Notes: generated from the sequence alone by a model not told the origin. 64,000 nt of DNA from an uncultured Eubacterium sp. (GCA_910584645.1 CAJUAU010000002.1:117964-181963); one strand, 5' to 3'. Shown: positions 7,891-17,617, numbered from the stretch's first letter. Numbers and translations: made by a program.

Positions 7891-10032
7891 CTATAAGATC
7901 ATCGACAACTGAATTCGTTTTTTCTGCAGATCCACAGACAGCACCTTAACTTCTACCACATCTCCCACACTGACAACCTCTAGAGGATGTTTTACAAATT
8001 TTTTATCTGTGAGCTTGGAAATATGAACCAGGCCATCCTGATGAACCCCGATATCAACAAATGCACCAAAATCTATGACATTGCGCACAGTACCTTTTAA
8101 GATCATCCCTTCTGTCAGATCTTTCATCTCCAGCACATCGGTGCGAAGCACAGGTTTGGGCATCTCCTCTCGTGGATCCCGGCCAGGCTTTTCCAACTCT
8201 TTTACAATATCCTCCAGCGTCAGTTCACCCACATCCAGTTTTGCTGCCAGCCCTTTCCGGTCTTTTGCCAGAAGGGAGAGGCCTACAACACCTCCCTGGA
8301 TATCTTCCAGAGCAAGCCCAACCATCTTCAGAAGCCCTTCTGCCGCCGGGTAGGATTCCGGATGCACGCTGGTGGCATCCAACGGATTTGCTCCATCGCT
8401 GATCCTCATAAATCCTGCACACTGCTCAAAAGCCTTTGGCCCCAGTTTCGCCACTTTCAGGAGCTGCTTACGGCTGGTAAAACGTCCATTTTCTTCCCGG
8501 TATGCCACAATATTTTTTGCAATGGGCTTGGAAATACCTGAAATATATTCCAGAAGAGATGCTGAGGCTGTATTCAGATCCACACCAACATTATTCACGC
8601 AATCTTCTACTACCGCGGAAAGAGCTTCGCTCAATTTCTTCTGGTTCATATCATGCTGATACTGCCCGACCCCGATGGATTTAGGATCGATCTTTACCAG
8701 TTCTGCCAGGGGATCCTGAAGCCGTCTCGCAATGGACACCGCACTTCTCTGTCCCACATCAAACTTTGGAAATTCTTCCGTGGCAAGTTTGCTGGCTGAA
8801 TACACCGATGCTCCCGCTTCATTGACAATTACATACTGCACTGGTTTGTTGATCTCTTTCAGCATGTCCACGATCACCATCTCAGATTCTCTGGAAGCGG
8901 TTCCATTTCCCACCGATATCAACGTAACATTATATTTTTCTATTAATCCCTTGACAATTTTCTTTGTCTCCGCCACCTTGTTCTGGGGTTCTGTGGGATA
9001 AACCACGATGGTATCCAGCACTTTTCCGGTCTCATCCACCACCGCCAGTTTACAGCCGGTACGAAATGCCGGATCCCAGCCCAGCACTACCTGACCGGTA
9101 ATAGGGGGCTGCATCAGAAGCTGGGTAAGATTTTTTCCAAATACTTTGATCGCTCCGTCCTCTGCCTTTTCTGTCAATTCATTGCGTATCTCCCTCTCAA
9201 TAGAGGGCGCGATCAGTCTTTTATAGCTGTCCGCCAGTGTTTCCTTCAGGCATTCTATTGTATTCGGATTTTCCCTTGTAATTACCTTTTTCTCCAGATA
9301 TCTCTGAATCCGTTCTTCCGGAGCCTGGATCTTTACCGTAAGAAATTTTTCTTTTTCTCCCCGGTTGATGGCAAGGATTCGATAGCCTGCAATCTTTTTC
9401 ACCGCTTCTTCAAATTCATAATAATTTTCATAGACTGACTTCTCATTTTCATCCTTTGCCGTAGAGACAATAACTCCTTCCTCCATCGTCAGTTTACGGA
9501 TATAAGTCCGGTAATCTGCCTCGTCTGCCACAGATTCTGCAATGATATCCATCGCTCCCTGGATCGCATCCCCGACGGTATTCACTCCTTTTTCTTCCGA
9601 AAGATATTCTTCCGCCTCTTCTTCCAGGGAGCGGTCTGTCATCTGGAGTAAAATGATATTTGCCAGCCCCTCCAGCCCCTTTTCCTTTGCAATCGTAGCT
9701 CTGGTCCGGCGTTTTGGACGGTAGGGACGATACAGATCTTCCACCATGACCTGGGTCTGTGCCGCCAGAATCTGTTCTCTGAGTTCCTCCGTTAATTTCC
9801 CCTGCTCTTCAATACTGGCAAGTACCTGCTCTTTCTTCTCTTCCAGATTTCTAAGATAAGTAAGGCGCTCATAGAGATTACGAAGCTGCTCATCATCCAG
9901 AGCACCATGCTGTTCTTTTCGGTACCTGGCAATAAAGGGGATCGTATTCCCCTCATCGATCAGCTTCACAACAGCCTCTGCCTGCCATGTTTTTATCCCA
10001 AGCTCTTCCGCTAGTTTTTGATTAATATCCAT
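7891..10032 (-). CDS. tex: Tex-family S1 RNA-binding transcription accessory protein
   Basis: A 713-residue Tex protein, a nucleic-acid-binding factor related to eukaryotic Spt6. It shows the N-terminal helical Tex region (IPFIARYRKEQHGALDDEQL), VEDLYRPYRPKRRTR, a YqgF-like RNase H fold (LGWDPAFRTGCKLAVVDETG), helix-hairpin-helix repeats (LNTASASLLEYISGI) and a C-terminal S1 domain (GTVRNVIDFGAFVDIGVHQDGL). The start at 10032 (MDINQKLAEELG) is supported by GGGAGGAAAAG directly upstream; a frame extended to 10074 would run into the preceding gene. It follows the GGDEF gene by 38 bp and is probably co-transcribed. Confidence 0.95.
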   Translation of the reverse strand: MDINQKLAEELGIKTWQAEAVVKLIDEGNTIPFIARYRKEQHGALDDEQLRNLYERLTYLRNLEEKKEQVLASIEEQGKLTEELREQILAAQTQVMVEDLYRPYRPKRRTRATIAKEKGLEGLANIILLQMTDRSLEEEAEEYLSEEKGVNTVGDAIQGAMDIIAESVADEADYRTYIRKLTMEEGVIVSTAKDENEKSVYENYYEFEEAVKKIAGYRILAINRGEKEKFLTVKIQAPEERIQRYLEKKVITRENPNTIECLKETLADSYKRLIAPSIEREIRNELTEKAEDGAIKVFGKNLTQLLMQPPITGQVVLGWDPAFRTGCKLAVVDETGKVLDTIVVYPTEPQNKVAETKKIVKGLIEKYNVTLISVGNGTASRESEMVIVDMLKEINKPVQYVIVNEAGASVYSASKLATEEFPKFDVGQRSAVSIARRLQDPLAELVKIDPKSIGVGQYQHDMNQKKLSEALSAVVEDCVNNVGVDLNTASASLLEYISGISKPIAKNIVAYREENGRFTSRKQLLKVAKLGPKAFEQCAGFMRISDGANPLDATSVHPESYPAAEGLLKMVGLALEDIQGGVVGLSLLAKDRKGLAAKLDVGELTLEDIVKELEKPGRDPREEMPKPVLRTDVLEMKDLTEGMILKGTVRNVIDFGAFVDIGVHQDGLVHISKLTDKKFVKHPLEVVSVGDVVEVKVLSVDLQKKRIQLSMIL

Positions 10033-10070
10033 CTTTTCCTCCCATGATCCATTTATGCGGCATCTTCTGG

Positions 10071-11969
10071 TCATCTGAGCGCTTCATTTCTACTCAGCTT
10101 ATTTGCCACTTTATTTTTATACATGATATCATCACTTTCATTCATGTAACTCTCAATCGTATCATTTGCCGTGGGTATACCAATCTTATAGCCCCAGCTG
10201 GCATGAACATCATAGGGCTTTTGGGATTTGAGGTTAAAATTCTCCAGACTCTCCTCAAAAACCCGGATCCAGCTTTCCGCGTCAGACTTATCACGGCAGG
10301 GAAAGATCACCTCAAATTCATCTCCACCGATACGCGCGCCGATCTGTCCCTGGATTGCAGCCTCCTGGATCGCATAACTCACCGCCCGGAGCGCAGAATC
10401 CCCTTCATGATGGCCGTAAATATCATTGATAGGCTTGAGACCATCCAGATCGATTCCAACTACACAGATGATGCTGTCCCTCGCCCTGGCTTTGGAGAAC
10501 TGCATCCGTCCATACTTCTCAAATCCCCGTCGGTTATAAAGTCCCGTGAGAACATCCTGGATATACATATTTTCAAGTTCTACGATCAGATCATTCATCC
10601 GCTTCTGGGACAATATGTTGTGAATCGCATTCGACACGGCGATCGTCCAGCGCACATACGCTGTTCCACAGCTTTCATGGTGTAAAAAACTATAGGCCTC
10701 GTATCCATAACAACTGTCCTGGAAATGGATCGGATAGAAAAAGTAACACTGTGGCTCATCGGAATTCATTTCCTCTGGCAGAAGCAGTTTTCTGTCAAAG
10801 GGAATATCCACTCTCCCCATATCCAGACGTTCCCTGATGGCAGTACGCACATGCATGGTATCCGGATACCCCCGGAATTTAACTTTGTTTTCTTCTACGT
10901 CCTCCCTGAGACAGATCACATAATTTTTAATATCTTCTATATTATATATATATTTTGCGATCACCTGATGCATTTCCTCGATGGAGGAAACCTGATTGAA
11001 GTCAATGGCCATAAAACTAAGCTGCATCTCAAGATTTTCCGATTTGGCGCCAAATTTATGCTGGGCGCATCTCTGTGCTATCGTTGAAGAATGTCCTCTC
11101 TCCAGGCAGCCACAGGATTCCCTGACGACAACCTTTGTAGAGACATAGACATCTTCTATCAGCCCGTCATCCTGATGCTTATGTATAAGATCCACCGCCT
11201 TATAGGCCATTTCCTCAAAATCCACATGCAGTGTTGTGAGGGAAGGGTTGTAAACACTCCCCTCCTCCACTCCATCGAAACCAGTCACAAGCACGTCTTC
11301 TGGAACTCTCACACCCCGCTCATATAACTCGTCAATAATAGAGAGTGCCATATAATCATTGGCACATAGGATTGCTTCCGGGTACTGCCCGTCCTGCCCA
11401 AACCACTCACAGGCTTCTTTCGCCTTGCCCCGCCAGAAATCCCCATAAAATATCCTGTGATCGCTGACCGGAAGTCCATACTTATCCATCATTTTCCGAA
11501 AACAGCGAAGTCTCGCCTCGGCATCATACCGGCCCTGATGTCCCGTCATAAAAGCAATATCTTTCTTTCCGTGGTCTTCTATAATATGCCGGATCACTCC
11601 GTCCATGGAATGATCTTCATCGATCAGAATATTATTCACTCCCACCAGCTTCTCCCGGAGGCTAACCACCGGACAGTCTGCTTTTTCACGAATATGCTCT
11701 AAGACACGATCTTTAGCGGCCGGGATATTAAATGTATCAAAGGCAACAACAATACCTGCAAATTCATCATAAGGTGGAAGATCAAAGATCATCATCTCTC
11801 CCTGGTAATATTCCTGATAGGTACCATAACTTCCATAACAGGCAATAATGGCAAGATTATATCCCAGCTCTTCGGCACGTTCCGCCATACTCTGGCAGAT
11901 CTGACTTTGAAAATCGGCATACGTATTAAATATTAATAATCCTATAGTTTTTCTTCCATTTGAAAACAT
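10071..11969 (-). CDS. LacI-type ligand-binding sensor fused to a GGDEF diguanylate cyclase
   Basis: A 632-residue soluble protein. Residues 1-290 match the periplasmic-binding-like effector domain of LacI/GalR repressors (KTIGLLIFNTYADFQSQI, AILCANDYMALSIIDELYERG, VTGFDGVEEG), but the N-terminal helix-turn-helix is absent. A linker region of about 170 residues follows, then a GGDEF domain: DVLTGLYNRRGF, DLDGLKPINDIYGHHEGD and an intact RIGGDEFEV active site. Known GGDEF domains make cyclic di-GMP from GTP. No membrane segment or signal peptide is visible, so it probably reads a cytoplasmic sugar-like ligand. The ATG at 11969 follows an AAAGGTTGAGGG site. Confidence 0.88.
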   Translation of the reverse strand: MFSNGRKTIGLLIFNTYADFQSQICQSMAERAEELGYNLAIIACYGSYGTYQEYYQGEMMIFDLPPYDEFAGIVVAFDTFNIPAAKDRVLEHIREKADCPVVSLREKLVGVNNILIDEDHSMDGVIRHIIEDHGKKDIAFMTGHQGRYDAEARLRCFRKMMDKYGLPVSDHRIFYGDFWRGKAKEACEWFGQDGQYPEAILCANDYMALSIIDELYERGVRVPEDVLVTGFDGVEEGSVYNPSLTTLHVDFEEMAYKAVDLIHKHQDDGLIEDVYVSTKVVVRESCGCLERGHSSTIAQRCAQHKFGAKSENLEMQLSFMAIDFNQVSSIEEMHQVIAKYIYNIEDIKNYVICLREDVEENKVKFRGYPDTMHVRTAIRERLDMGRVDIPFDRKLLLPEEMNSDEPQCYFFYPIHFQDSCYGYEAYSFLHHESCGTAYVRWTIAVSNAIHNILSQKRMNDLIVELENMYIQDVLTGLYNRRGFEKYGRMQFSKARARDSIICVVGIDLDGLKPINDIYGHHEGDSALRAVSYAIQEAAIQGQIGARIGGDEFEVIFPCRDKSDAESWIRVFEESLENFNLKSQKPYDVHASWGYKIGIPTANDTIESYMNESDDIMYKNKVANKLSRNEALR

Positions 11970-12036
11970 ATATCCCTCAACCTTTCATCTGCGCTTCCAC
12001 GTGTCTTTCAGTATCCTAAAATATATTTCATTTACC

Positions 12037-13446
12037 CTATTCTATTGTAATACGTTTTTTTACCTCTGTCAAAAGAAGTTTTCGATTATTTTTCTGTGGT
12101 GAATCAATCACCATGTCCAGCAGGTCACTAAGCACTTCCCCCACCTTTGGCCCCCGGGGAACACCCAGGTCTATCAGATCCCGGCCGGTGATCTCCAGAT
12201 CCCGGAGGCAGAATGCTTCTCTCTGCCGCAAAATATCCGAAAAAACATGCCTTCCCTCTTTTATACGTGCCAGCTTCTCCTCACGCATGTACTCGCTTTG
12301 GGAGAGAACATCTGCTTCCTGTATGATAAACAGATAAGGCATAACCTCTGCCCCCGCCTGGCTCACCAGACGGCGCATTGCCTTCCGGCTGCCCTCATAC
12401 CGCCTTTCATGAAACCGGACGATCTTCTCGACCATCTTCACCGAGTCATTATCAAACCGGAGACGGCGCATGATATCATGTGCTATCTGGCTGCCCGCTT
12501 CTGCATGTCCGTGGAAATGATCCACGCCTTTTTCATCCGTCGTCCTGCAGCCCGCCTTTCCCACATCATGGAGCAGGGCGGCAAATACCAGGATGGTATC
12601 CACCTTCTCCTTCCGGAAATCTCCATCATAGGGACTAGGCATCACCATCTTGTCCTTTTGTACCCTTTCCCCAATCTTTCTTGCATTCATGACTGCTGCG
12701 AGGGAGTGATGTCCCACATCAAAACAATGGTGCGGATTATTTTGTGCCGTCCCCAGCATCATAGAAAATTCCGGAAGAAAATTCTCACATAACCCCGTCT
12801 TTTCCGCCAAAAGCAGCTTGTCCGGCCTTTTTGACAAAAGCAGCTTCGTGATCTCTGTCCGGATCCGCTCCACACTCACCTTCCCAATGGAGTCCGATTG
12901 CTTCTGTATCGCCTGCATCGTGCCCTCTTCAATCGTGAAATCAAGCTGTCCGGCAAAACGTATTCCCCTCAGCATCCTCAACGCATCCTCCGAGAACCGC
13001 TCCTCTGGCTCTCCCACACAGCGGATGCACCGTCTCTCCAGATCCTTCATACCATCAAAGAGGTCTACGATCCCTTCTTTGGGATTGTATGCCATGGCAT
13101 TGATAGTAAAATCTCTCCGTTTTAGATCCTCCTTCAGATCCGGGGTAAATTCTACTTGTGCAGGGTGTCTGTGGTCTTCATATTTACCATCTACCCGATA
13201 AGTAGTGACCTCAAATCCTTCTCCCCCGAGGATCACCGTCACGGTCCCATGTTCAATTCCTGTATCCACCGTCTTACGAAATATTTTTTTTACTTCCTCC
13301 GGTCTTGCCGATGTGGTAATATCCCAGTCGCCAGGTATCCGTCCCAGCACACTGTCGCGCACGCAGCCTCCCACGGCATATCCTTCATAATTATTTACTT
13401 TCAAAGTATCAAGAATATACTTTACTTTTTCAGGAATCTGAACCAT
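12037..13446 (-). CDS. cca: CCA tRNA nucleotidyltransferase (class II) with HD domain
   Basis: A 469-residue enzyme that adds or repairs the 3' CCA end of tRNAs. The N-terminal nucleotidyltransferase core shows YAVGGCVRD, GDWDITTSA with the metal-binding Asp pair, DGKYEDHRHP and RRDFTINAMAYNP; an RNA-binding helical region follows. A C-terminal HD domain is present (ALLHDVGKAG, HAEAGSQIAHDIMRRL), as in Cca proteins with phosphohydrolase activity. The ATG at 13446 follows AGGAGGGGG; the in-frame ATG at 13467 has no site. It lies 156 bp downstream of pyrE. Confidence 0.93.
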   Translation of the reverse strand: MVQIPEKVKYILDTLKVNNYEGYAVGGCVRDSVLGRIPGDWDITTSARPEEVKKIFRKTVDTGIEHGTVTVILGGEGFEVTTYRVDGKYEDHRHPAQVEFTPDLKEDLKRRDFTINAMAYNPKEGIVDLFDGMKDLERRCIRCVGEPEERFSEDALRMLRGIRFAGQLDFTIEEGTMQAIQKQSDSIGKVSVERIRTEITKLLLSKRPDKLLLAEKTGLCENFLPEFSMMLGTAQNNPHHCFDVGHHSLAAVMNARKIGERVQKDKMVMPSPYDGDFRKEKVDTILVFAALLHDVGKAGCRTTDEKGVDHFHGHAEAGSQIAHDIMRRLRFDNDSVKMVEKIVRFHERRYEGSRKAMRRLVSQAGAEVMPYLFIIQEADVLSQSEYMREEKLARIKEGRHVFSDILRQREAFCLRDLEITGRDLIDLGVPRGPKVGEVLSDLLDMVIDSPQKNNRKLLLTEVKKRITIE

Positions 13447-13602
13447 ATTCCCCCTCCTATATCTCACATAACTATTTTACCATATCTTGTATATTTTTTC
13501 CATAAAAAGATGCCGACCGCAGACCTTTTCTACTCAAGGGCAGCCCTGAGCCGGTCTACAGCCAGCATTCACTACGGATTTATTGGCATTATCTGAATCA
13601 GC

Positions 13603-14274
13603 TTATGCCCCATACTCCTCGTAATAGGCATCGATCTTTGCCTTCATCTCTTCATCTATCACAATTTTTCCCTGACAAGGCCTATTATATAGATAGCTGA
13701 CCACTTCTTCCATCGTAACAATGGCACCGGTCTCCATGCCATACACCTCTTTAATCTCATCCAGCGCACACTGTTCAGTCTTTCCCTTTTCCATCCGGTT
13801 CAGAGACACCATCAGCCCAATGATCTTCACGTCCCCCTGTGCCTTAACAATAGGGAAAGTCTCTTCAATGGACTTACCGGAAGTGGTCACATCTTCAATA
13901 ATAACCACCTTATCCCCATCCTTGATCTTGCTGCCAAGAAGGATTCCCGTATCGCCATGATCTTTCGCCTCTTTCCGGTTAGAGCAGTAGCGGATCTCTT
14001 TTCCGTACAGCTTATGAAATGCAATGGCCGTAACTACACTCAGCGGGATTCCCTTGTAAGCCGGACCAAAAAGCACATCAAAATCATCACCATATGTATC
14101 ATGAATCGCCTTTGCATAGTACTCACCCAGCCTGGACAGCTGCGATCCCGTCACATATGCTCCGGCATTCATAAAAAATGGCGACTTGCGGCCGCTTTTC
14201 AAGGTAAAATCTCCAAATTTTAATACATCTGATTCAACCATAAATTCAATAAATTCTTCTTTATATGCTTCCAT
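13603..14274 (-). CDS. pyrE: Orotate phosphoribosyltransferase
   Basis: A 223-residue type I phosphoribosyltransferase that makes orotidine 5'-phosphate from orotate and PRPP in UMP synthesis. Visible features are the N-terminal LKSGRKSPFFMNAG orotate-binding segment, the PAYKGIPL loop, RKEAKDHGD catalytic loop with Lys, and the PRPP motif VVIIEDVTTSGKS. The start at 14274 follows AGTAGGAGG. It has its own promoter (14334-14362) and is separate from the other pyr genes here. Confidence 0.95.
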   Translation of the reverse strand: MEAYKEEFIEFMVESDVLKFGDFTLKSGRKSPFFMNAGAYVTGSQLSRLGEYYAKAIHDTYGDDFDVLFGPAYKGIPLSVVTAIAFHKLYGKEIRYCSNRKEAKDHGDTGILLGSKIKDGDKVVIIEDVTTSGKSIEETFPIVKAQGDVKIIGLMVSLNRMEKGKTEQCALDEIKEVYGMETGAIVTMEEVVSYLYNRPCQGKIVIDEEMKAKIDAYYEEYGA

Positions 14275-14333
14275 CTTTTTACCTCCTACTGTTTTATTGG
14301 CATCATTGGGCTAAGGAATTAAATATTTTCCCC

Positions 14334-14362
14334 ATTTTACCACAACTATATTTTATATTCAA
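14334..14362 (-). promoter_or_regulatory. Sigma-A promoter of pyrE
   Basis: Minus-strand TTGAAT (14357-14362), a 17-bp spacer and TAAAAT (14334-14339), about 60 bp before the pyrE start. No pyrimidine attenuator hairpin is evident in the short leader. Confidence 0.65.
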
Positions 14363-14423
14363 TGAAAATATATGATAAAAATCTCTGACCTGAAATTTCG
14401 GATATAATTTTTCCATACACAGT

Positions 14424-14452
14424 TTGACTTTCCCTCCCGCCCCTGTTAAAAT
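14424..14452 (+). promoter_or_regulatory. Sigma-A promoter of the MBL-fold hydrolase gene
   Basis: TTGACT (14424-14429), a 17-bp pyrimidine-rich spacer and TAAAAT (14447-14452), about 40 bp before the ATG at 14494. Confidence 0.7.
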
Positions 14453-14493
14453 TCTAATATCAGCTCAGAATTAATAAAAAAAGGAGAACGAAG

Positions 14494-15195
14494 ATGAAAC
14501 ATTATACCGCCCAAAACACTATGATCTTTGTCTATTCTATGCCGGTTTTGGACTCCCGGATGTATATAATGAAAAATGACCAGAATCCAAAAGAAGCTCT
14601 GATCATAGATCCTCTTATTTCAGATGAGGCCATTTCTATTTTAGATACACTTACCCACGCGGTTGTTCTTTTCACCCATAGCCACTACGATCATATCTCT
14701 GGCATGAACTGGCTACGCGAAAAACTCAGCTGCACCCTTCTGTGCTCTGAAAGCTGCGCAAAAAAGATCCAGGATCCCCACAAAAACTTCGCTGCCTATT
14801 CCAACATATTGATCATGGATAAAACCGAAGAAGAGCAGGCGCTGTGCATGGCTTTTTTTGAACTGGATTATACCTGTCAGGCAGATAAGATCTTTGGGTC
14901 AGAAATCCGCTTCTCCTTTGGCAGTTATCAGGTTGAGATCACCCACACGCCAGGGCACTCCGACTGCAGTCAATGCATCCGTCTCACAACGTCACAACAA
15001 GGATTAACACCAGAAATCCTTTTCACTGGTGACAGTCTGGTAAACGGGCATAAGATCATCACCCGGCTTCCCCAGGGAAGTAAAAAAGATTATATCGCTG
15101 TCACAAAACCTTATCTTGAAGCCATTTCGGAAGATACCCTGGTCATGCCGGGACATGGGGACTGGGATCTGAAAAAACAGTTTGAAATTTACTGA
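14494..15195 (+). CDS. Metallo-beta-lactamase-fold hydrolase
   Basis: A 233-residue MBL-fold protein. The metal ligands are visible: THSHYDHISG (HxHxDH) near residue 65, HTPGHSDC with a third His, the bridging Asp in FTGDSLV, and the C-terminal PGHGD. The shape fits glyoxalase-II-like thiolesterases and related small hydrolases; the substrate is not predictable. It starts with ATG after AAAGGAGAACGAAG and has its own promoter. Its stop codon overlaps, tail to tail, the end of the minus-strand kinase gene by 7 bp, with no terminator between, so the two transcripts should overlap. Confidence 0.88.
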   Translation: MKHYTAQNTMIFVYSMPVLDSRMYIMKNDQNPKEALIIDPLISDEAISILDTLTHAVVLFTHSHYDHISGMNWLREKLSCTLLCSESCAKKIQDPHKNFAAYSNILIMDKTEEEQALCMAFFELDYTCQADKIFGSEIRFSFGSYQVEITHTPGHSDCSQCIRLTTSQQGLTPEILFTGDSLVNGHKIITRLPQGSKKDYIAVTKPYLEAISEDTLVMPGHGDWDLKKQFEIY

Positions 15196-16610
15196 TCCTG
15201 CATTGGCTGGAAACTTTTTTTCAAATCTGTAATTGTTCCTATCCGTTTTTCAGGTAAAATTTCCAACGCCTGTCTCAACACCTCTTCTTCCTGTACTGGA
15301 ATCTGGATTCCTAGTTCCGACGGCATAAGCAGAGTATCCTCCTTCCAGCGCTGGCTGGCATCCACTGGTTTTTTCCCAGTTATGAGAGTATAGAAAGTTG
15401 CTGCTGCCTGATAAATATCTGTTTTTACACTGGATCTATAGTCCTCATCGTACTGCTCTGGAGCCGCATATCCAGGTTTTATCATCATTTCACCGACAGA
15501 CGTGATCCTGCTTCCTGAAACATGGGCAGATCCAAAATCAATGATCTTTAATTCATTCTCTTTATTTAACAAAATATTGCCAGGAGAGATATCCTGGTGA
15601 ACGATTCCTTTCTCATGAATGTCCTGCAGAGCATCCAATATGCTTAGAAAAATATCTTTTGCCGCCTCATAGGGGTATCCTCCGATCAGTTCTCCAAATC
15701 TTCGGATGTTTTCTCCTTCTATATATTCCATAACGATATAAGCTGTTTCGTTCTCCAGAAAATAATCATAGATGTCCGCTGTGTATTTATTTCCATTCAG
15801 CCTCGCTGTATATCTGGCCTCTCTCTGAAAATTTTCCAATCCTTTCTGAAACTGCTCCAGCACTGCTGATGAAACAACTTCCACACATTCCTCCTCCGGA
15901 TCGCGGCAAACCCATTCTGAAGGCATATATTCTTTAATCGCCACAAGACGGTCCAGCCTCTGATCCAGTGCCAGATAGGTTACACCAAAGCCTCCTTTTC
16001 CCAGTGGCTCCACAATCCGGTACCGATCTTGTAGAACTGTATTTTCCTTGAGAAAATCTTTGGAATCTTCCCCCAGTAATAAACCAGCATCAGATTTCCG
16101 GCAGTGCCATACCAATTTTTCATAGGGTGCAGCGATCTCAAAATCCACAATAAGAAAATCCCCTTTGGAATCCGTAACAATATCTCCTTTTTTCACTGTG
16201 ATCAGACTGGAATGTACTGCTTCTGAAATTTGAACTGTCTCGGCTGATATGCTAATGTCTTGTAGAATCATAAACCATCTGTCAGATAACCTTTGGCAGT
16301 TGTATATGTCAATGACATTATTCTGTTTTTTAAAATTGGATATCCATTTTGCTTTTTCCAAAAAAATATCAGCATCCAAAAACTCCCTCTTCTGCCGCAG
16401 GCTCACAAATTGATCCAGCAGACGGTCATACCCCCGATATGTAATTGTTGATTTACCCGAATGGATCACATTTCCAAGAAGATATCTTCCATTTAAAATG
16501 GTGCCCGGTGCAAAACTCTCTTTATCCGTTCCAGTTTCTCCATCCACATACCCACAGTATGGACATTGACCGGTTTCTTTTATTACAGCAAAACAGCCTT
16601 TACAGACCAA
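15189..16610 (-). CDS. Zinc-ribbon Ser/Thr kinase with an extra degenerate N-lobe
   Basis: A 473-residue soluble kinase. It opens with a zinc ribbon (CKGC...CPYC, residues 3-19). Residues about 35-80 resemble a kinase N-lobe (ILNGRYLLGNVIHSGKSTITY) but the Gly-rich loop is eroded and no usable Lys is seen. The working domain starts near residue 193: GKGGFGVTY loop, VAIKEYMP with K226, DFG intact (KIIDFGSAH), and GYAAPEQY in the activation segment. The catalytic loop reads HQDISPGN, so HRD has become HQD with the Asp kept. No membrane segment. The start is a TTG after a purine-rich GGGGGAGGG. It is the last gene of the long kinase/Tad operon. Confidence 0.88.
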   Translation of the reverse strand: MVCKGCFAVIKETGQCPYCGYVDGETGTDKESFAPGTILNGRYLLGNVIHSGKSTITYRGYDRLLDQFVSLRQKREFLDADIFLEKAKWISNFKKQNNVIDIYNCQRLSDRWFMILQDISISAETVQISEAVHSSLITVKKGDIVTDSKGDFLIVDFEIAAPYEKLVWHCRKSDAGLLLGEDSKDFLKENTVLQDRYRIVEPLGKGGFGVTYLALDQRLDRLVAIKEYMPSEWVCRDPEEECVEVVSSAVLEQFQKGLENFQREARYTARLNGNKYTADIYDYFLENETAYIVMEYIEGENIRRFGELIGGYPYEAAKDIFLSILDALQDIHEKGIVHQDISPGNILLNKENELKIIDFGSAHVSGSRITSVGEMMIKPGYAAPEQYDEDYRSSVKTDIYQAAATFYTLITGKKPVDASQRWKEDTLLMPSELGIQIPVQEEEVLRQALEILPEKRIGTITDLKKSFQPMQDQ

Positions 16611-16627
16611 TCCACCCTCCCCCCTCT

Positions 16628-17617
16628 CTAAATCAAGTCTCCGTATACTCCAAAATACAATTCCTCCATCGTCTGAAAACGTTCCTCCGGATTAATTGCC
16701 AGCCCCTTCATAATAGCACTATTCTGTTGTTTCTCCAGCCTGACATTTAATTCAGCCGGAGAAACAAGTGTATCCTCCCCCCGTCGTTTTCTTGCATCTG
16801 GCACCTTCTTTCCGGTCATAAGATAATACATGGTAGCACACAGGCTGTAAACATCAGTCCAGGGTCCCTGCCTGCCATCTCTAGAATACTGTTCAATGGG
16901 AGCATACCCATATTTCAGCACAATTGCTTCATCCCCTCTTCCCATTCCGTATTTTTTTGCAGCGCCAAAATCAATCAGCTTCACTTTCCGGTTTCTGTCG
17001 ATCATAATGTTGTCCGGGCTGATATCCCGATGAATAATATCTTTTTTATGGATAATTGAAAGGGCCCGCATTACTGGTTTAATCAAGTAAAATACAACTT
17101 CTGGCGCCAGTACGCCTCCATTTGATTTGGCAAACTGTCTCAGATGTATCCCTTCAATATATTCCATAACAATATAGGCTGTATTGTTTGCATAGAAAAA
17201 ATCTCTCACGGATACAATCCCATCCAAATCATAAAATCCGCACAAATTTTCTGCTTCTTTGAGATAGGCATCCAATCCGGACATGTATTCGGAAGTCATC
17301 TCACTGCTCTGTGTATGCACATTCGTTGTATACATAATTGAGCGGTCTGCCACTCCCCGTGGAAAATATTCTTTGATGGCAATTCTCTTACTCTGGTAAA
17401 AGTCCCAGCCGATATATGTTATGCCAAAACCACCGATTCCCAGCACACGCCCCACCATATATTTTCCATTTAGAATCTCATAGGGCTGAAGGCACTTCTC
17501 ACTTCCCATATAAGCTCCCAGAAAAAAACCACAATGGGGGCAGGACGCTTCCTTGTTTTCTACTATGCTCATACAGCCCATACATAGTTTATTAGGGTCT
17601 ACCAGCGTTTTTAACAA
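16628..17617 (-). CDS. Zinc-ribbon Ser/Thr protein kinase, soluble
   Basis: A 329-residue Hanks-type kinase with an N-terminal zinc ribbon (CMGC...CPHC, residues 12-29). All catalytic elements are present: GIGGFGITY loop, IAIKEYFP with K82, HRDISPDN, LIDFGAAK and the family-specific GYAPIEQYS activation segment. There is no transmembrane helix or sensor domain, so it is cytoplasmic. The frame could start at a GTG (17626), but that codon overlaps its AAAGGAG site; the TTG at 17617, 8 bp downstream of it, is a better start. It lies 13 bp after the PASTA kinase stop. Confidence 0.9.
   Translation of the reverse strand: MLKTLVDPNKLCMGCMSIVENKEASCPHCGFFLGAYMGSEKCLQPYEILNGKYMVGRVLGIGGFGITYIGWDFYQSKRIAIKEYFPRGVADRSIMYTTNVHTQSSEMTSEYMSGLDAYLKEAENLCGFYDLDGIVSVRDFFYANNTAYIVMEYIEGIHLRQFAKSNGGVLAPEVVFYLIKPVMRALSIIHKKDIIHRDISPDNIMIDRNRKVKLIDFGAAKKYGMGRGDEAIVLKYGYAPIEQYSRDGRQGPWTDVYSLCATMYYLMTGKKVPDARKRRGEDTLVSPAELNVRLEKQQNSAIMKGLAINPEERFQTMEELYFGVYGDLI

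Noticed and set aside
14494..15195. True beta-lactamase or quorum-quenching lactonase
   Set aside because: Only general MBL-fold metal motifs are visible, with no signal peptide or features specific to either group.
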